64,000 nt of DNA from SSC4 sp964443225 (lineage in GTDB: Bacteria > Chloroflexota > Anaerolineae > SSC4 > Amarolineaceae). Positions 34,291 through 43,199 of this stretch are shown piece by piece (position 1 is the stretch's first letter; each line of letters opens with the position of its first letter). The stretch is taken from contig CAYUCC010000011.1 of NCBI GenBank assembly GCA_964443225.1, forward strand, positions 35,915 to 99,914. Reading direction: 5' to 3'. A model generated the notes under the pieces. The model did not search any database. It was not told where the DNA came from and was given only the letters and a program-made list of their open reading frames with translations. The position numbers and the translations under genes are program-made.

Positions 34291-34878
34291 ATGCCCTACA
34301 TCTATCAAGTTCCCATCGACCAGGCGACTGGTCTCCTAAAACGCCTTTTCGACGAAGCGCTCAAACGTGCGGGCCGCGTCTGGCACATCGTGCACATCAT
34401 GAGCATCAACCCGCGCGCCCTGCAGGCCAGCATGGGGCTGTACGGCGTCCTGATGCACGGCGAATCGCCGTTGAGCGGCGTGCAGCGCGAGATGCTGGCG
34501 ACGGTGGTGGCCGCCGAGCTGCACTGCCATTACTGAACGCAGGCCCATGCGCACGACCTCCGTGTCGAGGTCGGAAAAGTGATGGATGACGCCGCCGCGG
34601 CCGATGCCTGGGTGCACGCCGTGGCGGGCGACTGGCGCACGGCGCCGCTTAGCGCCGTCGATCGGGCCTTGTGCGAGTTCGCCAGCAAATTGTCGCTGCA
34701 CCAGCACGACATGACGCCGGCCGACCTGGAGGTGCTGCGCACGCACGGACTCGATGACCGTGCCATCCACGACGCCGCCCAGGTGATCGCCTACTTCAAC
34801 TATATCACGCGCATCGCCGACAGCCTGGGCGTCGAACCGGAGACCTTCATCCAACCGTGGGGGCACCGGGTCGACTGA
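34291..34878 (+). CDS. AhpD-like peroxidase-related protein, probable selenoprotein (in-frame UGA = Sec82)
   Basis: The frame from ATG 34291 meets TGA at 34534-34536 and continues in the same frame to 34878, giving 195 residues if the TGA is read. The family is carboxymuconolactone decarboxylase/AhpD, 'peroxidase-related enzyme' type. The AhpD active site C-x-x-C-x-x-x-H appears as C79-H-Y-UGA82-T-Q-A-H86, with the relay Glu67 twelve residues before C79, so the UGA replaces exactly the second redox cysteine. The part after the UGA ('DRALCEFASKLSLHQHDMTP', 'AIHDAAQVIAYFNYITRIAD') is intact. A SECIS-like hairpin follows at 34554-34573. Conventional tools would split it into 34291-34536 and a fragment starting 34579. 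It would reduce hydroperoxides. The alternative is a nonsense mutation of a Cys codon. Confidence 0.8.
34554..34573 (+). ncRNA. Candidate bacterial SECIS hairpin
   Basis: CGACCTC (34554-34560), loop CGTGTC (34561-34566), GAGGTCG (34567-34573): a perfect 7-bp stem whose 6-nt loop contains GU. The loop starts 24 nt after the UGA, within the spacing typical of bacterial SECIS elements. Confidence 0.6.
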
Positions 34879-34942
34879 GGCGTGCGGCACGTGGGCGTGC
34901 CGCACGACCTGGCATGCACTGAGATTGACTTGGGAAACGATC

Positions 34943-37552
34943 GTGATTGATCTGCAAGACCTGCTGGCCGCGACGGCTGGCCAGCTGCTCGGCCCGGCAC
35001 GCGCCAGCCAATTCAGCGAGTTCGCCTTCGACACGCGCACCCTGGCGGCCACCCCACCCCACGGCCCGCTGTTCCTGGCCGTCAAAACCGACACCGGTGA
35101 TGGCCACGACTACATTGCCGAAGCCGTCCGGCGCGGGGCGACCGGCGTCATGTGCGAACGCCCGCCCGTCCCGGCGGTCGACGTCACCTGTGTCCTCGTG
35201 CCCGACACCCGCCAGGCCCTGAGTGCCTGGGCCGGTTACGTCCTGCGCCAGCGCCAGCTCGATGTCGTGGCGGTCACCGGCTCCAGCGGCAAAACGACAA
35301 CCAAGGAGCTGATTGCAGCCGTGCTCAGTGGTGCCGCTCCCGCCAATACGGTCTTTCACAACCCCGGCAGCTACAACGGACGCTACGGCTTGCCCATTGC
35401 CCTTGGCCAGCTGGAAGCGACTCACCGCATGGCTGTGCTCGAACTGGCCGCCGATTCGTTTGGTGAGATCGCCGAGCTGGCCGAGTTGACCCGGCCACGC
35501 GTGGGGGTGGTCACCACCATTCTCGAGAGCCACCTCGACGTCTTCGGCACACCCGACGAGATCGCGCACGAAAAGGGCATGCTGCTGGAGGCGCTGCCAC
35601 CAGACGGGCTGGCCGTGCTCAATGCCGATGATCCCCTGGTACGCGCCATGGCGGGCCGCAGCCGCGCGCCGGTCCTGACGATCGGCCTGGCCCGGGATGC
35701 CGACCTGCGCGTCACGTTGGTCAACTGGAGCATCAGCGCCCGCGATATCGCAGTCCGTTTCAGCAAACGAGCCCGCCGGCTGCTGCCTGGCCCACTGCCG
35801 GTCACCCTTGACCTGTCACTTGCGCTGCTGGGCCGTCACCAGGTCAACAATGCCGTGGCGGCCCTGGTCGTGGGGTTGTTTTATGGTCAGGCAGCCACGG
35901 ACACGGCGCACGTGCTCGCCACCTGCCAGCCCCTGCCCGGCCGGCTGCGTCCGCTGGCGGGTCAGGCCGGCGCCACGATCCTCGACGACACAGCCAACGC
36001 CAACCCAACCGCCATGGGCGCGGCCCTGGAGACGTTGTCCATCTTTCCCAGCCCACACTGGGCCGTACTGGGTGACATGGAGGACCTGGGTGCGCGCGAG
36101 GTCGAAGCTCACCGGCGTGTGGGCATTGCCGCCAGCCGCCTGGACCTTCTGATCGCTGTGGGTGACCGTGCGCGGCACCTGGCACTGGCCGCCCGCGAGG
36201 CTGGTTTGCCCGCTGATCGCATCTTTCACACCTACAGCCAGCGCGAAGCGCTGCGTTATTTGCACGATGCCCTCGGCAGCACTGCATCGCCGCCCACGAT
36301 CCTGGTCAAGGGCGGCCGTGCGGCGCGCCTGGAACAGACAGTCGAAGCGCTGCTGGCCCCCGAACTGGTGCCCCAGGCCGGTAACCTGCTGGTGCGCCAG
36401 GATCCTGGCTGGCGCCAGGTGCGGCTCTCGCGCCCCGACCGCCCCACCTGGCTCGAAGTCGACCTGGAAGCGATTGGGGGCAACGTACGCCAGCTGCAAG
36501 CACTCGTCGGCCCACGCGTCAGCCTGATGGCGGTGCTCAAAGCCGACGGCTACGGCCACGGCGCCGTGCGCGTCGCACGGACGGCGCTCAACAACGGGGC
36601 GCAGATGCTGGCGGTGGCCTGTCTGGCCGAGGCGGTGACCCTACGTCACGCCGGCATCGATGGACCGATTTTGATCCTGGGATACACGCCGCCCTGGCAG
36701 GCGCGCGACGTCCTGCAGAACCAGGTGACGGCCACGGTGTTCGATCTCGACGTAGCCCGCGCCTTGAGCCGTGCCGTGGCGGCGCTGCGTCCGGCCGGCG
36801 GCAATGTCCCGGTGCACGTCAAGGTCGATACCGGCATGGCCCGCCTGGGCCTGGCACCGCAGGACGTACTGCCGTTCATGGAGAGCCTGGCCAGCCTGCC
36901 CGGCATCGATGTGGAAGGCGTCTTCACCCACTTCTCGACCGCGGAAAACCCCGACCAGACCTACGCCCGCTGGCAGCTCAGCCAGTTCAACCAGGTGCTC
37001 AGCCAACTGGTGCGGGCCGAACTACGGCCTCGCCTGGTGCATGCCGCCAACTCGGCCGCCACGCTGACCCTGCCCGAGAGTCACTTCAACCTGGTGCGCG
37101 TCGGCATTGCCATGTATGGCCTGGCGCCCAGCTCCAACGTACCGCTGCCAGCGAGCATCCAGCCAGCCGTGCAGTGGAAAACCCAGGTCGCCCAGGTGCG
37201 CTGCCTGCCGCCGGGTGCCTACGTCGGCTACGGCAACACTTACCGCACCGAGCACGCCCAATCGATTGCCACCATCCCTGTGGGTTACGCCGACGGCTTC
37301 CGGCGCGCCCCGCAGCATTGGCCCTACGTCCTGCTGCGCGGCCAGCGTGTGCCCATCGTCGGTCGCGTCTCGATGGACCAGACGATGCTCGACGTCACCG
37401 AGGTCCCCGGCGTCCGCCAGGGCGACGAGGTCGTACTCATCGGCCGCCAGGGCGATGCCGCCATCACCGTCGACCAGGTCGCCGCCGCCCTGGGCACCAT
37501 CAACTACGAAGTCGTCAGCGAAATCCTCGCCCGCGTCCCACGCGTAGTGTGA
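34943..37552 (+). CDS. murF-alr: Bifunctional MurF / alanine racemase fusion
   Basis: With start GTG 34943 (a TTG at 34925 is the alternative) the protein has 869 residues. Residues 1-~470 are MurF, which adds D-Ala-D-Ala to UDP-MurNAc-tripeptide: P-loop 'VTGSSGKTTTKEL' (~112), 'LELAADSFGEIAELAEL' and 'VTTILESHLDVFGTPDEIA'. Residues ~490-869 are a fold-type III alanine racemase: PLP lysine in 'VLKADGYGHGAVRVA' and catalytic Tyr in 'YVGYGNTYRTEHAQSIATIP'. The fusion couples D-Ala production to its use in peptidoglycan synthesis and is known from Bacteroidota and some Chloroflexota. No separate ddl gene is nearby. Confidence 0.92.
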   Translation: MIDLQDLLAATAGQLLGPARASQFSEFAFDTRTLAATPPHGPLFLAVKTDTGDGHDYIAEAVRRGATGVMCERPPVPAVDVTCVLVPDTRQALSAWAGYVLRQRQLDVVAVTGSSGKTTTKELIAAVLSGAAPANTVFHNPGSYNGRYGLPIALGQLEATHRMAVLELAADSFGEIAELAELTRPRVGVVTTILESHLDVFGTPDEIAHEKGMLLEALPPDGLAVLNADDPLVRAMAGRSRAPVLTIGLARDADLRVTLVNWSISARDIAVRFSKRARRLLPGPLPVTLDLSLALLGRHQVNNAVAALVVGLFYGQAATDTAHVLATCQPLPGRLRPLAGQAGATILDDTANANPTAMGAALETLSIFPSPHWAVLGDMEDLGAREVEAHRRVGIAASRLDLLIAVGDRARHLALAAREAGLPADRIFHTYSQREALRYLHDALGSTASPPTILVKGGRAARLEQTVEALLAPELVPQAGNLLVRQDPGWRQVRLSRPDRPTWLEVDLEAIGGNVRQLQALVGPRVSLMAVLKADGYGHGAVRVARTALNNGAQMLAVACLAEAVTLRHAGIDGPILILGYTPPWQARDVLQNQVTATVFDLDVARALSRAVAALRPAGGNVPVHVKVDTGMARLGLAPQDVLPFMESLASLPGIDVEGVFTHFSTAENPDQTYARWQLSQFNQVLSQLVRAELRPRLVHAANSAATLTLPESHFNLVRVGIAMYGLAPSSNVPLPASIQPAVQWKTQVAQVRCLPPGAYVGYGNTYRTEHAQSIATIPVGYADGFRRAPQHWPYVLLRGQRVPIVGRVSMDQTMLDVTEVPGVRQGDEVVLIGRQGDAAITVDQVAAALGTINYEVVSEILARVPRVV

Positions 37553-37561
37553 TCGGAGTAG

Positions 37562-37610
37562 GGAGTACGGAGTGCGGAGTAGGTGACCCCTACTCCGTAC
37601 TCCGTACTCC
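37562..37610. repeat. Long hairpin of GGAGTACGGAGT-type repeat
   Basis: A 22-bp arm (37562-37583) and its complement (37589-37610) pair completely apart from one G-U, with a 5-nt loop. The arm is itself built of repeated GGAGTACGGAGT units. It lies between murF-alr and imuB and may end transcription of the former, although no U-tract follows. Confidence 0.75.
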
Positions 37611-37614
37611 GAGA

Positions 37615-37643
37615 TTGACCACTCGCCCAACTCATGCTACAAT
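37615..37643 (+). promoter_or_regulatory. Promoter of the imuB-dnaE2 pair
   Basis: TTGACC (37615-37620), 17 bp and TACAAT (37638-37643) with TGC before the -10; the start codon at 37671 is 27 bp downstream. I see no obvious LexA palindrome in the spacer. Confidence 0.65.
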
Positions 37644-37670
37644 AGAACAAATGTCCTACGCGGGTAGTCA

Positions 37671-39326
37671 ATGCCTTCACGCTTTGTTTGCCTGCGGGTT
37701 GCCCATCTTCCTGTCCTCGTCGAAGACCTGCATTCGCCCGGTTTATTTCAACAGCCCTGTGTGATTGTGCGCGCCTGGGATGGGCGGGTGGTGGATGTTT
37801 CGCCGGCGGCCCTGGCGAGTGGTGTGAGTGTAGGTGACAGCCGCGTGCGCGTCGAGCAGCTCTGCCCGCAGGCGCTCATCCTGCCGGCGCGTGAAGCATT
37901 CTACCAGTCCTATCACGATCGGCTGCACGCGGTTCTGACCACCTTCAGCACGGCGGTCGAAACCGTGGACCTGGGTGAGTTTTTCATCGAGGCCGGCGCC
38001 CTGGCACGCACCTTTCCTTCCGAACAGGCCCTGGGCCAGGCGCTGATCACCCAGGCTTGTCAGGCCAGCGGCCTGCCGGCAGCGGTGGGCATCGCAGCCA
38101 ATAAGTTCACCGCCCAACAAGCCGCGACTCACGCGGGGAACGCCACACCCCCCGCGCGGAGCGCTGCACCCCTAACGCGGAGTGCTGCACCCCCAGGTGC
38201 AGCAAAACCCTACCACACGGAACCCGCCGGCACCTGGGGGTGCCGACTCCTCGATGACGACCAGGGAATCGCCACACCCCCAACGCGGAGCGCTGCACCC
38301 CTAACGCGGAGTGCTGCACCCCCAGGTACAGCAAAACCCTACCACACGGAACCCGCCGGCACCTGGGGGTGCCGACTCCTCGACGACGACCGTTCTCAGA
38401 CCAACCCCGTGCACGTGGTACCCCCCGGCCAGGAACGGGCTTTTCTGGCCCCACTGCCCCTCACGGTCCTGCCGCAGCCACCCGCCGAGCTGTTACGCCG
38501 CCTGTATCTGTTTGGTATCACGACGTTGGGCGACTTTGCCCACCTGCCGCGCAGCACCATCGCCCACCAATTCGGTGCCGACCAGGTCGTCTTTTACGAC
38601 CTGGCGTGCGGCATCGATCCGCGTCCCCTCGTGCCAGCCGCGCCGCCGCCCATGATCACCCGCACACGCACCCTGCCCGAAGCGCTGGACAACCGGCAGC
38701 TGCTGCTGGCCATCCTGGAGCGGCTGGCCGCCGGCCTGGCCCGCCACCTGAACAAAGCCGGCTATCACGCCATCGCCCTCGCCCTGGTCATCACTACCGT
38801 CGATGGGCAGGAATTCACCAGCGGTACCACCGTCAAACCACCCGCGTGCGATCCCGCCCTTCTGGAACGGCTCGCCGGCCGGCTGCTGGGGCGTTTGACA
38901 CCGGAAACCGCCGTAGCTGCGCTGACCCTGACTGCCTATCCCCTGCGGGAATGGCACCTCGGCGCCCAACAGCTCACCCTCATCGATGAAGCGGTGCCCG
39001 GCAAGTGGCAGCGCCTGCAGACTACCCTGCGCGCCCTCTGGCAGCGTTTTGGCAGTGCTATGATTCGCCTGGCCAGTACGGTGGGGCCGCCGCTGCCGAT
39101 TCCGCTGGACGTGCAAACCCGCCCCGATGGCACACCCCTGGTTCTCCGCTGGGGCGGCTGGGGCCGCCTCGTCGGCGAGGTACACGAACACTGGCGCGAA
39201 GAACGTCAGTGGTGGGACCAGGCCCTGCGCCGTGAATACTACCAGGTAATCACCGAAGGCGAAACCATCCTCACCCTGTTTTGCGACGAAAACGGTCGCT
39301 GGTTCCTGGACCGGCGCCGCGTATGA
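37671..39326 (+). CDS. imuB: ImuB-like Y-family DNA polymerase homologue with an inserted repeat
   Basis: This 551-residue protein is a Y-family polymerase relative. The usual catalytic carboxylates appear lost: the N-terminus reads 'FVCLRVAHLPVLVEDLHSP' instead of DxDxFFASVE, and the SxDEA motif is 'ETVDLGEFFIEAG'. That is the ImuB situation, so it is probably a non-catalytic adaptor. Helix-hairpin 'LRRLYLFGITTLGDFAHLP' and little-finger-like regions follow, then an extended C-terminus. Residues ~158-240 are two 43-residue repeats absent from relatives (see 38142-38391). It overlaps the DnaE2 start by ATGA, the classical ImuB-DnaE2 mutasome arrangement. No imuA is seen. Confidence 0.85.
   Translation: MPSRFVCLRVAHLPVLVEDLHSPGLFQQPCVIVRAWDGRVVDVSPAALASGVSVGDSRVRVEQLCPQALILPAREAFYQSYHDRLHAVLTTFSTAVETVDLGEFFIEAGALARTFPSEQALGQALITQACQASGLPAAVGIAANKFTAQQAATHAGNATPPARSAAPLTRSAAPPGAAKPYHTEPAGTWGCRLLDDDQGIATPPTRSAAPLTRSAAPPGTAKPYHTEPAGTWGCRLLDDDRSQTNPVHVVPPGQERAFLAPLPLTVLPQPPAELLRRLYLFGITTLGDFAHLPRSTIAHQFGADQVVFYDLACGIDPRPLVPAAPPPMITRTRTLPEALDNRQLLLAILERLAAGLARHLNKAGYHAIALALVITTVDGQEFTSGTTVKPPACDPALLERLAGRLLGRLTPETAVAALTLTAYPLREWHLGAQQLTLIDEAVPGKWQRLQTTLRALWQRFGSAMIRLASTVGPPLPIPLDVQTRPDGTPLVLRWGGWGRLVGEVHEHWREERQWWDQALRREYYQVITEGETILTLFCDENGRWFLDRRRV
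38142..38391 (+). repeat. In-frame tandem palindromic repeat inside imuB
   Basis: Two units (38142-38270 and 38271-38391, period 129 bp = 43 codons) are nearly identical. Each contains the inverted repeat GCACCCCCAGGTGC/GCACCTGGGGGTGC (38187-38200 with 38230-38243; 38316-38329 with 38359-38372, the latter with one mismatch). They translate to Pro/Ala/Ser-rich segments such as TRSAAPLTRSAAPPG and AKPYHTEPAGTWG. Confidence 0.92.
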
Positions 39327-42300
39327 CTGATTATGTCGAGCTGCACGCTCATTCCTACTACTCGCTGCTCGACGGTGTGCCGTCACCGGAGCAGCTGGTG
39401 CAGCAGGCCGCTGCCTGCGCCATGCCAGCCCTGGCCCTGACCGACCACGACGGGCTGTACGGTGCGGTCCGTTTTGCGCAGGCCGCCCAGCAGGCCGGCA
39501 TCCAGCCGATTTTTGGCACCGAGCTGACCCTGGTCAACGGCGGTGGGCACCTGACGCTGCTGGCCGAAACCGACACTGGCTATGCAAATCTGTGCCGCCT
39601 GATCACCCTGGCGCGGCGTGACCAGCAAAAAGGCATGGCCGCCCTGCCCTGGCGCCACCTGGCCGGAAACACCGCGGGTTTGATCGCCCTCTCCGGCTGC
39701 CGGCGCAGCGAAATCGCACGCGCCGTGCTGGCCCACGACCTCACCCGCGCCGGTTACGTCGCCGAGCGGTTTGCCGCCATCTTCGGTCCCGGCAGCTTCT
39801 ACCTGGAACTGCAGCGTCACCACGAACGCGGTGACCGCCGCCTCGACCTGGGTCTGGCAACCCTGGCAGAACGTCTGAACCTGCCCCTCGTAGCCACGGG
39901 CAACGTGCACTACCTGGCCCCCGCCGACGCCCCGCTGCACGACGTGCTCACCTGCATCCGTCACCGCCTGCCGCTGGCCCAGGCCAACGGCCTGCTGCGC
40001 AGCAACCGCGAGTACTACTTCCGTTCTCCCCAGGCGATGACGGCCCTCTTCGCCGACCGGCCAGCGGCGCTGCGTGCCACGGTCGAGATTGCCGAACGCT
40101 GCATCGCGCGGCTGCCCGCCGGTCCCCAGGTACTCCCCCACCTCCCCCTGCCGGACAGCCCGCCGGAGATGCCGGCCATCGCCTACCTGCGCCGCCTGTG
40201 CACGAACGGCCTGAACCGCCGTGTCGACCGTTTCCAGCGCCAACCCTACACCGACGCCCTCGACCGTGAGCTGCAGATCATCGCCGAGCAAGGGCTGGCC
40301 GACTATTTTCTGATCGTGTGGGACCTGGTGCGATTTGCCCGGTCACAGGGCATTCTCTGCCAGGGGCGCGGCAGCGCAGCCAACTCGCTGGTCGCCTACC
40401 TGCTCGACATTACGCCAATCGACCCGCTGGCCGCGGGGCTGGTCTTCGAACGTTTCCTCTCGCGCGAGCGCGTCACCACCCCCGACATCGACGTCGACTT
40501 CGACGCTGCACGCCGCGAAGAGGTGATTCAATACCTCTACCAGCACTACGGCCACGAACATGCCGCCATGGCCTGCACCGTGGTGACGTTTGGTGCACGC
40601 CAGGCGGTGCGCGATGTAGGTATGGTGCTCGGTTTTTCCGAAGAAATCCTCGACCGCATCAGCGCCAACGCTGGCGTACGCGCAGCGGCAGACCTGCCCA
40701 ATTCGGCGGCGCTGCGCAGCACGTTTGGCGCCCAGCTCGATACGCCGCGCTGGCAGCAGCTGATCTCCCTGGCCGCCGCGATCGACAGCTTCCCGCGCCA
40801 CCTGGGTATTCACAACGGCGGCATGATCCTGTCGGGCCTACCCCTCGCGGCCCAGGTACCGGTCGAGCCCGCCAGCATGCACGAACGGACCGTGGTGCAG
40901 TGGGACAAGGATGCCCTGGAGATGGCGGGCTGGATCAAACTGGACGTCCTGGGGCTGCGTATGCTGTCGGCGATTGCTGACGCCTGCACATTCATCGCCG
41001 CGCGCAGCGGCCGGCATCCCGACCTCTCGGCGTTACGCTTCGACGACGGGCGCGTCTACGACATGATCTGCCGCGGCGAGACGATCGGCGTCTTTCAAGT
41101 CGAGAGCCGCGCCCAGGCCTCGTTGATCCCCAAGTTCCAGCCGCGCTCGTTTGCCGACCTGACCGTGGAAGTGGCATTGATCCGGCCGGGACCGGTGCAG
41201 GGCAACATGGTCCACCCCTACCTGCGGCGGCGGGCTGGGGTCGAGCCGGTGCGCTACCTGCACCCCACGCTGCAGGCCGCGCTGGCGGAGACGTTGGGGG
41301 TGATCCTGTTCCAGGAGCAGGTGCTCAAAGTGGCGCGTGACGTGGCCGGTTTTACGCCGGGTGAGGGTGAGCTGCTGCGGCGGGCGCTGAGCCATAAACG
41401 CGCCGAGGCCGAAATCGAGGCCTTTCGCCAGCGCTTTCTGACCGGGGCACAGGCGCAGGGGGTTCCGCATGCTGTCGCCGAACAGATCTTCGACCAGCTC
41501 AAAGCCTTTGGCGGTTATTCATTCTCCAAAGCGCATGCGGCGGCGTTTGCCGTGATCACCTACTGGTCGGCCTGGCTGCGCTGCCACCACCCGGTGGCCT
41601 TTTTTGCCGGCCTGCTGCGTCACCAGCCGATGGGGTTCTACCCAAAACACGTCGTCGTGGCCGAGGCGCAGCGGGCCGGCGTGCGGTTTTTGCCCGTCGA
41701 TCTGCGTTTTATGGAAGCCCAGGCCACCGTGGAGGCTGATGCGATTCGGCTGGGGTTGGAGGACGTGCACAGTTTTGGGCCTGAACAGGTGGCGCTTGTG
41801 TTGGAAGAACGGGCGCGCCGCCCCTTTTTTTCGCTGTTCGACCTGGTCCGGCGCACCGGCCTGGACCGTCGCCACGTCGAGGCGCTGGTGTTGGCCGGTG
41901 CATTGGACTACGTGGGCGAGCGCCGGCAGGTGTTGTGGGACCTGGCCGAGGCGTATCACCTGGCGCGGCGTCCGCAGCAGGCACCGCTGGGTCTGCCGGC
42001 GGCTGATCTGCACGCCGACCTGGTGCCAATGGACGAGCAGACCCGGCTGGCGACGACCTTTGCCTTCACGGGCGCCACGCTGGACGCCCACCTGACGACC
42101 CTACGCCGCGATGCCTTTACCCGCGCCGGGGCACGTCCCAGCCGCGAGTTACGCCGCATGAAACACGGGCAGCCGGTCACGATCGGTGGGGCCATCGTCG
42201 CCCGCCAGCATCCGCCGACGGCCAATGGGGTCTGTTTTTTAGCGGTGGAGGATGCCGACGGCATCGTCAACGTAGTGGTAATGCCGGACGTGTACGCACG

Positions 42301-42403
42301 CGACCGGTCAGCGGCGCATGGGGTGTTTGTGGTGGTGAAGGGGGTCATGCAGTGGGATGGGGGAGCGATTCACGTCATCGCGCAGGCGTTGACGGCAGTG
42401 TAG
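39323..42403 (+). CDS. dnaE2: Error-prone DNA polymerase III alpha subunit, DnaE2 (ImuC)
   Basis: ATG 39323 overlaps the imuB stop, giving 1026 residues. The N-terminal PHP domain starts 'YVELHAHSYYSLLDG' with 'LTDHDGLYGAV'. The C-family polymerase core has 'LCQGRGSAANSLVAYLLDIT' (~355) and the two-Asp motif 'TPDIDVDFDAARREE' (~390), with the third acidic residue in 'AGWIKLDVLGLRML'. 'GGYSFSKAHAAAFAVITYWS' and an OB-fold near the C-terminus ('PVTIGGAIVARQHPPT') complete the DnaE2 plan. Length and operon partner point to the damage-tolerance polymerase rather than the replicative DnaE. It would carry out SOS-type mutagenic bypass together with ImuB. Confidence 0.92.
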   Translation: MTDYVELHAHSYYSLLDGVPSPEQLVQQAAACAMPALALTDHDGLYGAVRFAQAAQQAGIQPIFGTELTLVNGGGHLTLLAETDTGYANLCRLITLARRDQQKGMAALPWRHLAGNTAGLIALSGCRRSEIARAVLAHDLTRAGYVAERFAAIFGPGSFYLELQRHHERGDRRLDLGLATLAERLNLPLVATGNVHYLAPADAPLHDVLTCIRHRLPLAQANGLLRSNREYYFRSPQAMTALFADRPAALRATVEIAERCIARLPAGPQVLPHLPLPDSPPEMPAIAYLRRLCTNGLNRRVDRFQRQPYTDALDRELQIIAEQGLADYFLIVWDLVRFARSQGILCQGRGSAANSLVAYLLDITPIDPLAAGLVFERFLSRERVTTPDIDVDFDAARREEVIQYLYQHYGHEHAAMACTVVTFGARQAVRDVGMVLGFSEEILDRISANAGVRAAADLPNSAALRSTFGAQLDTPRWQQLISLAAAIDSFPRHLGIHNGGMILSGLPLAAQVPVEPASMHERTVVQWDKDALEMAGWIKLDVLGLRMLSAIADACTFIAARSGRHPDLSALRFDDGRVYDMICRGETIGVFQVESRAQASLIPKFQPRSFADLTVEVALIRPGPVQGNMVHPYLRRRAGVEPVRYLHPTLQAALAETLGVILFQEQVLKVARDVAGFTPGEGELLRRALSHKRAEAEIEAFRQRFLTGAQAQGVPHAVAEQIFDQLKAFGGYSFSKAHAAAFAVITYWSAWLRCHHPVAFFAGLLRHQPMGFYPKHVVVAEAQRAGVRFLPVDLRFMEAQATVEADAIRLGLEDVHSFGPEQVALVLEERARRPFFSLFDLVRRTGLDRRHVEALVLAGALDYVGERRQVLWDLAEAYHLARRPQQAPLGLPAADLHADLVPMDEQTRLATTFAFTGATLDAHLTTLRRDAFTRAGARPSRELRRMKHGQPVTIGGAIVARQHPPTANGVCFLAVEDADGIVNVVVMPDVYARDRSAAHGVFVVVKGVMQWDGGAIHVIAQALTAV

Positions 42404-42482
42404 CATATTCCAGGTTTCCTTTGAAGTTCCAAGCCAGACCACTCAGGTATCGAGGGGCGCAACCCCAGCGATCACGTCGTGC

Positions 42483-42511
42483 TTGACGAATCTATGCATA
42501 GATGATACACT
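42483..42511 (+). promoter_or_regulatory. mazEF-type promoter with operator in the spacer
   Basis: TTGACG (42483-42488), 17 bp and TACACT (42506-42511). The spacer holds the perfect 14-bp palindrome ATCTATGCATAGAT (42490-42503). A second possible promoter (TTGACC 42516-42521, TAGACT 42540-42545, 18-bp spacer) follows. Confidence 0.65.
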
Positions 42512-42556
42512 TTTGTTGACCTTCTTGTAAATCAAATTGTAGACTGTGAGGTAGAT

Positions 42557-42805
42557 ATGACAACCACTACCATTCGCGTCTCGACGTCCATGCGCGACTT
42601 GATGCAGCAGCTGGCACAGGCATCGGGTATTTCCATGCAGTCGGTGTTGGAACAAGCCCTCGAAGCGTACCGGCGTCAACAGCTGTTGGAGTCTACCAAT
42701 GCCGCCTATGCGGCACTCCAGACCAATGCCGATGCCTGGGATGAATTGGAAAAAGAACGATTGGCCTGGGAACAAACCCTCGCCGATGGCCTGGAGGATT
42801 GCTAG
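42557..42805 (+). CDS. Ribbon-helix-helix antitoxin
   Basis: An 82-residue protein. 'TTTTIRVSTSMRDLMQQLAQ' followed by 'ASGISMQSVLEQALEAYRR' is a ribbon-helix-helix DNA-binding domain (strand residues 3-8, two helices to ~44). The acidic, flexible C-terminus ('WDELEKERLAWEQTLADGLE') should bind the toxin. It is directly upstream of the MazF/PemK toxin, with no gap between stop and start. The upstream palindrome is a natural operator. Confidence 0.85.
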   Translation: MTTTTIRVSTSMRDLMQQLAQASGISMQSVLEQALEAYRRQQLLESTNAAYAALQTNADAWDELEKERLAWEQTLADGLEDC

Positions 42806-43153
42806 ATGCCACCACAGCCAAACCGCGGCGAGATCTGGCTGGCCGATCTGAATCCAACGCGCAGTCATGAGCAAGCCGGTGCACGGCCGGTGTTGGTTAT
42901 TTCTACCAACACGTTCAACCATGGGCCGGCCGGATTGGTGATCGTGCTCCCGCTCACGCGCACGGATCGGCGCATTCCGGTTCATGTACCCATCGATCCA
43001 CCTGAAGGGGGTCTCGCTGCACGCAGCTATGTTCTGTGTGATGCGGTTCGTTCGATCGCCAAAGATCGTTTGGGATCACGACCATGGGGCACCGTCTCGG
43101 CCGCCACGCTGCGCCGGGTCGAGGATACTCTGCGCATCCTGATGGAGCTGTAA
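42806..43153 (+). CDS. mazF: MazF/PemK-family endoribonuclease toxin
   Basis: This 115-residue protein has the PemK/MazF fold signatures 'RGEIWLADLNPTRSHEQAG' and 'ARPVLVISTNTFNH', with catalytic-type Arg and Thr in 'LVIVLPLTRTDRR', and 'SYVLCDAVRSIAKDRLG'. It would cleave mRNA sequence-specifically. The gene starts on the base after the antitoxin's stop, so translation is coupled. Confidence 0.9.
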   Translation: MPPQPNRGEIWLADLNPTRSHEQAGARPVLVISTNTFNHGPAGLVIVLPLTRTDRRIPVHVPIDPPEGGLAARSYVLCDAVRSIAKDRLGSRPWGTVSAATLRRVEDTLRILMEL

Positions 43154-43199
43154 AAGCATCAGACTGCGCAATACGATGACACGTCGATCATTCCGCTGC

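Noticed and set aside
34537..34878. Separate small gene starting at ATG 34579 downstream of a truncated CMD protein
   Set aside because: Same frame as 34291-34536, no ribosome site before 34579, and the residues between the TGA and 34579 continue the AhpD motif; one UGA-containing gene explains it better.
37651..37764. Leaderless gene starting at ATG 37651, 7 bp after the TACAAT box
   Set aside because: The frame ends after 37 codons and differs from the imuB frame; the polymerase homologue clearly begins at 37671.
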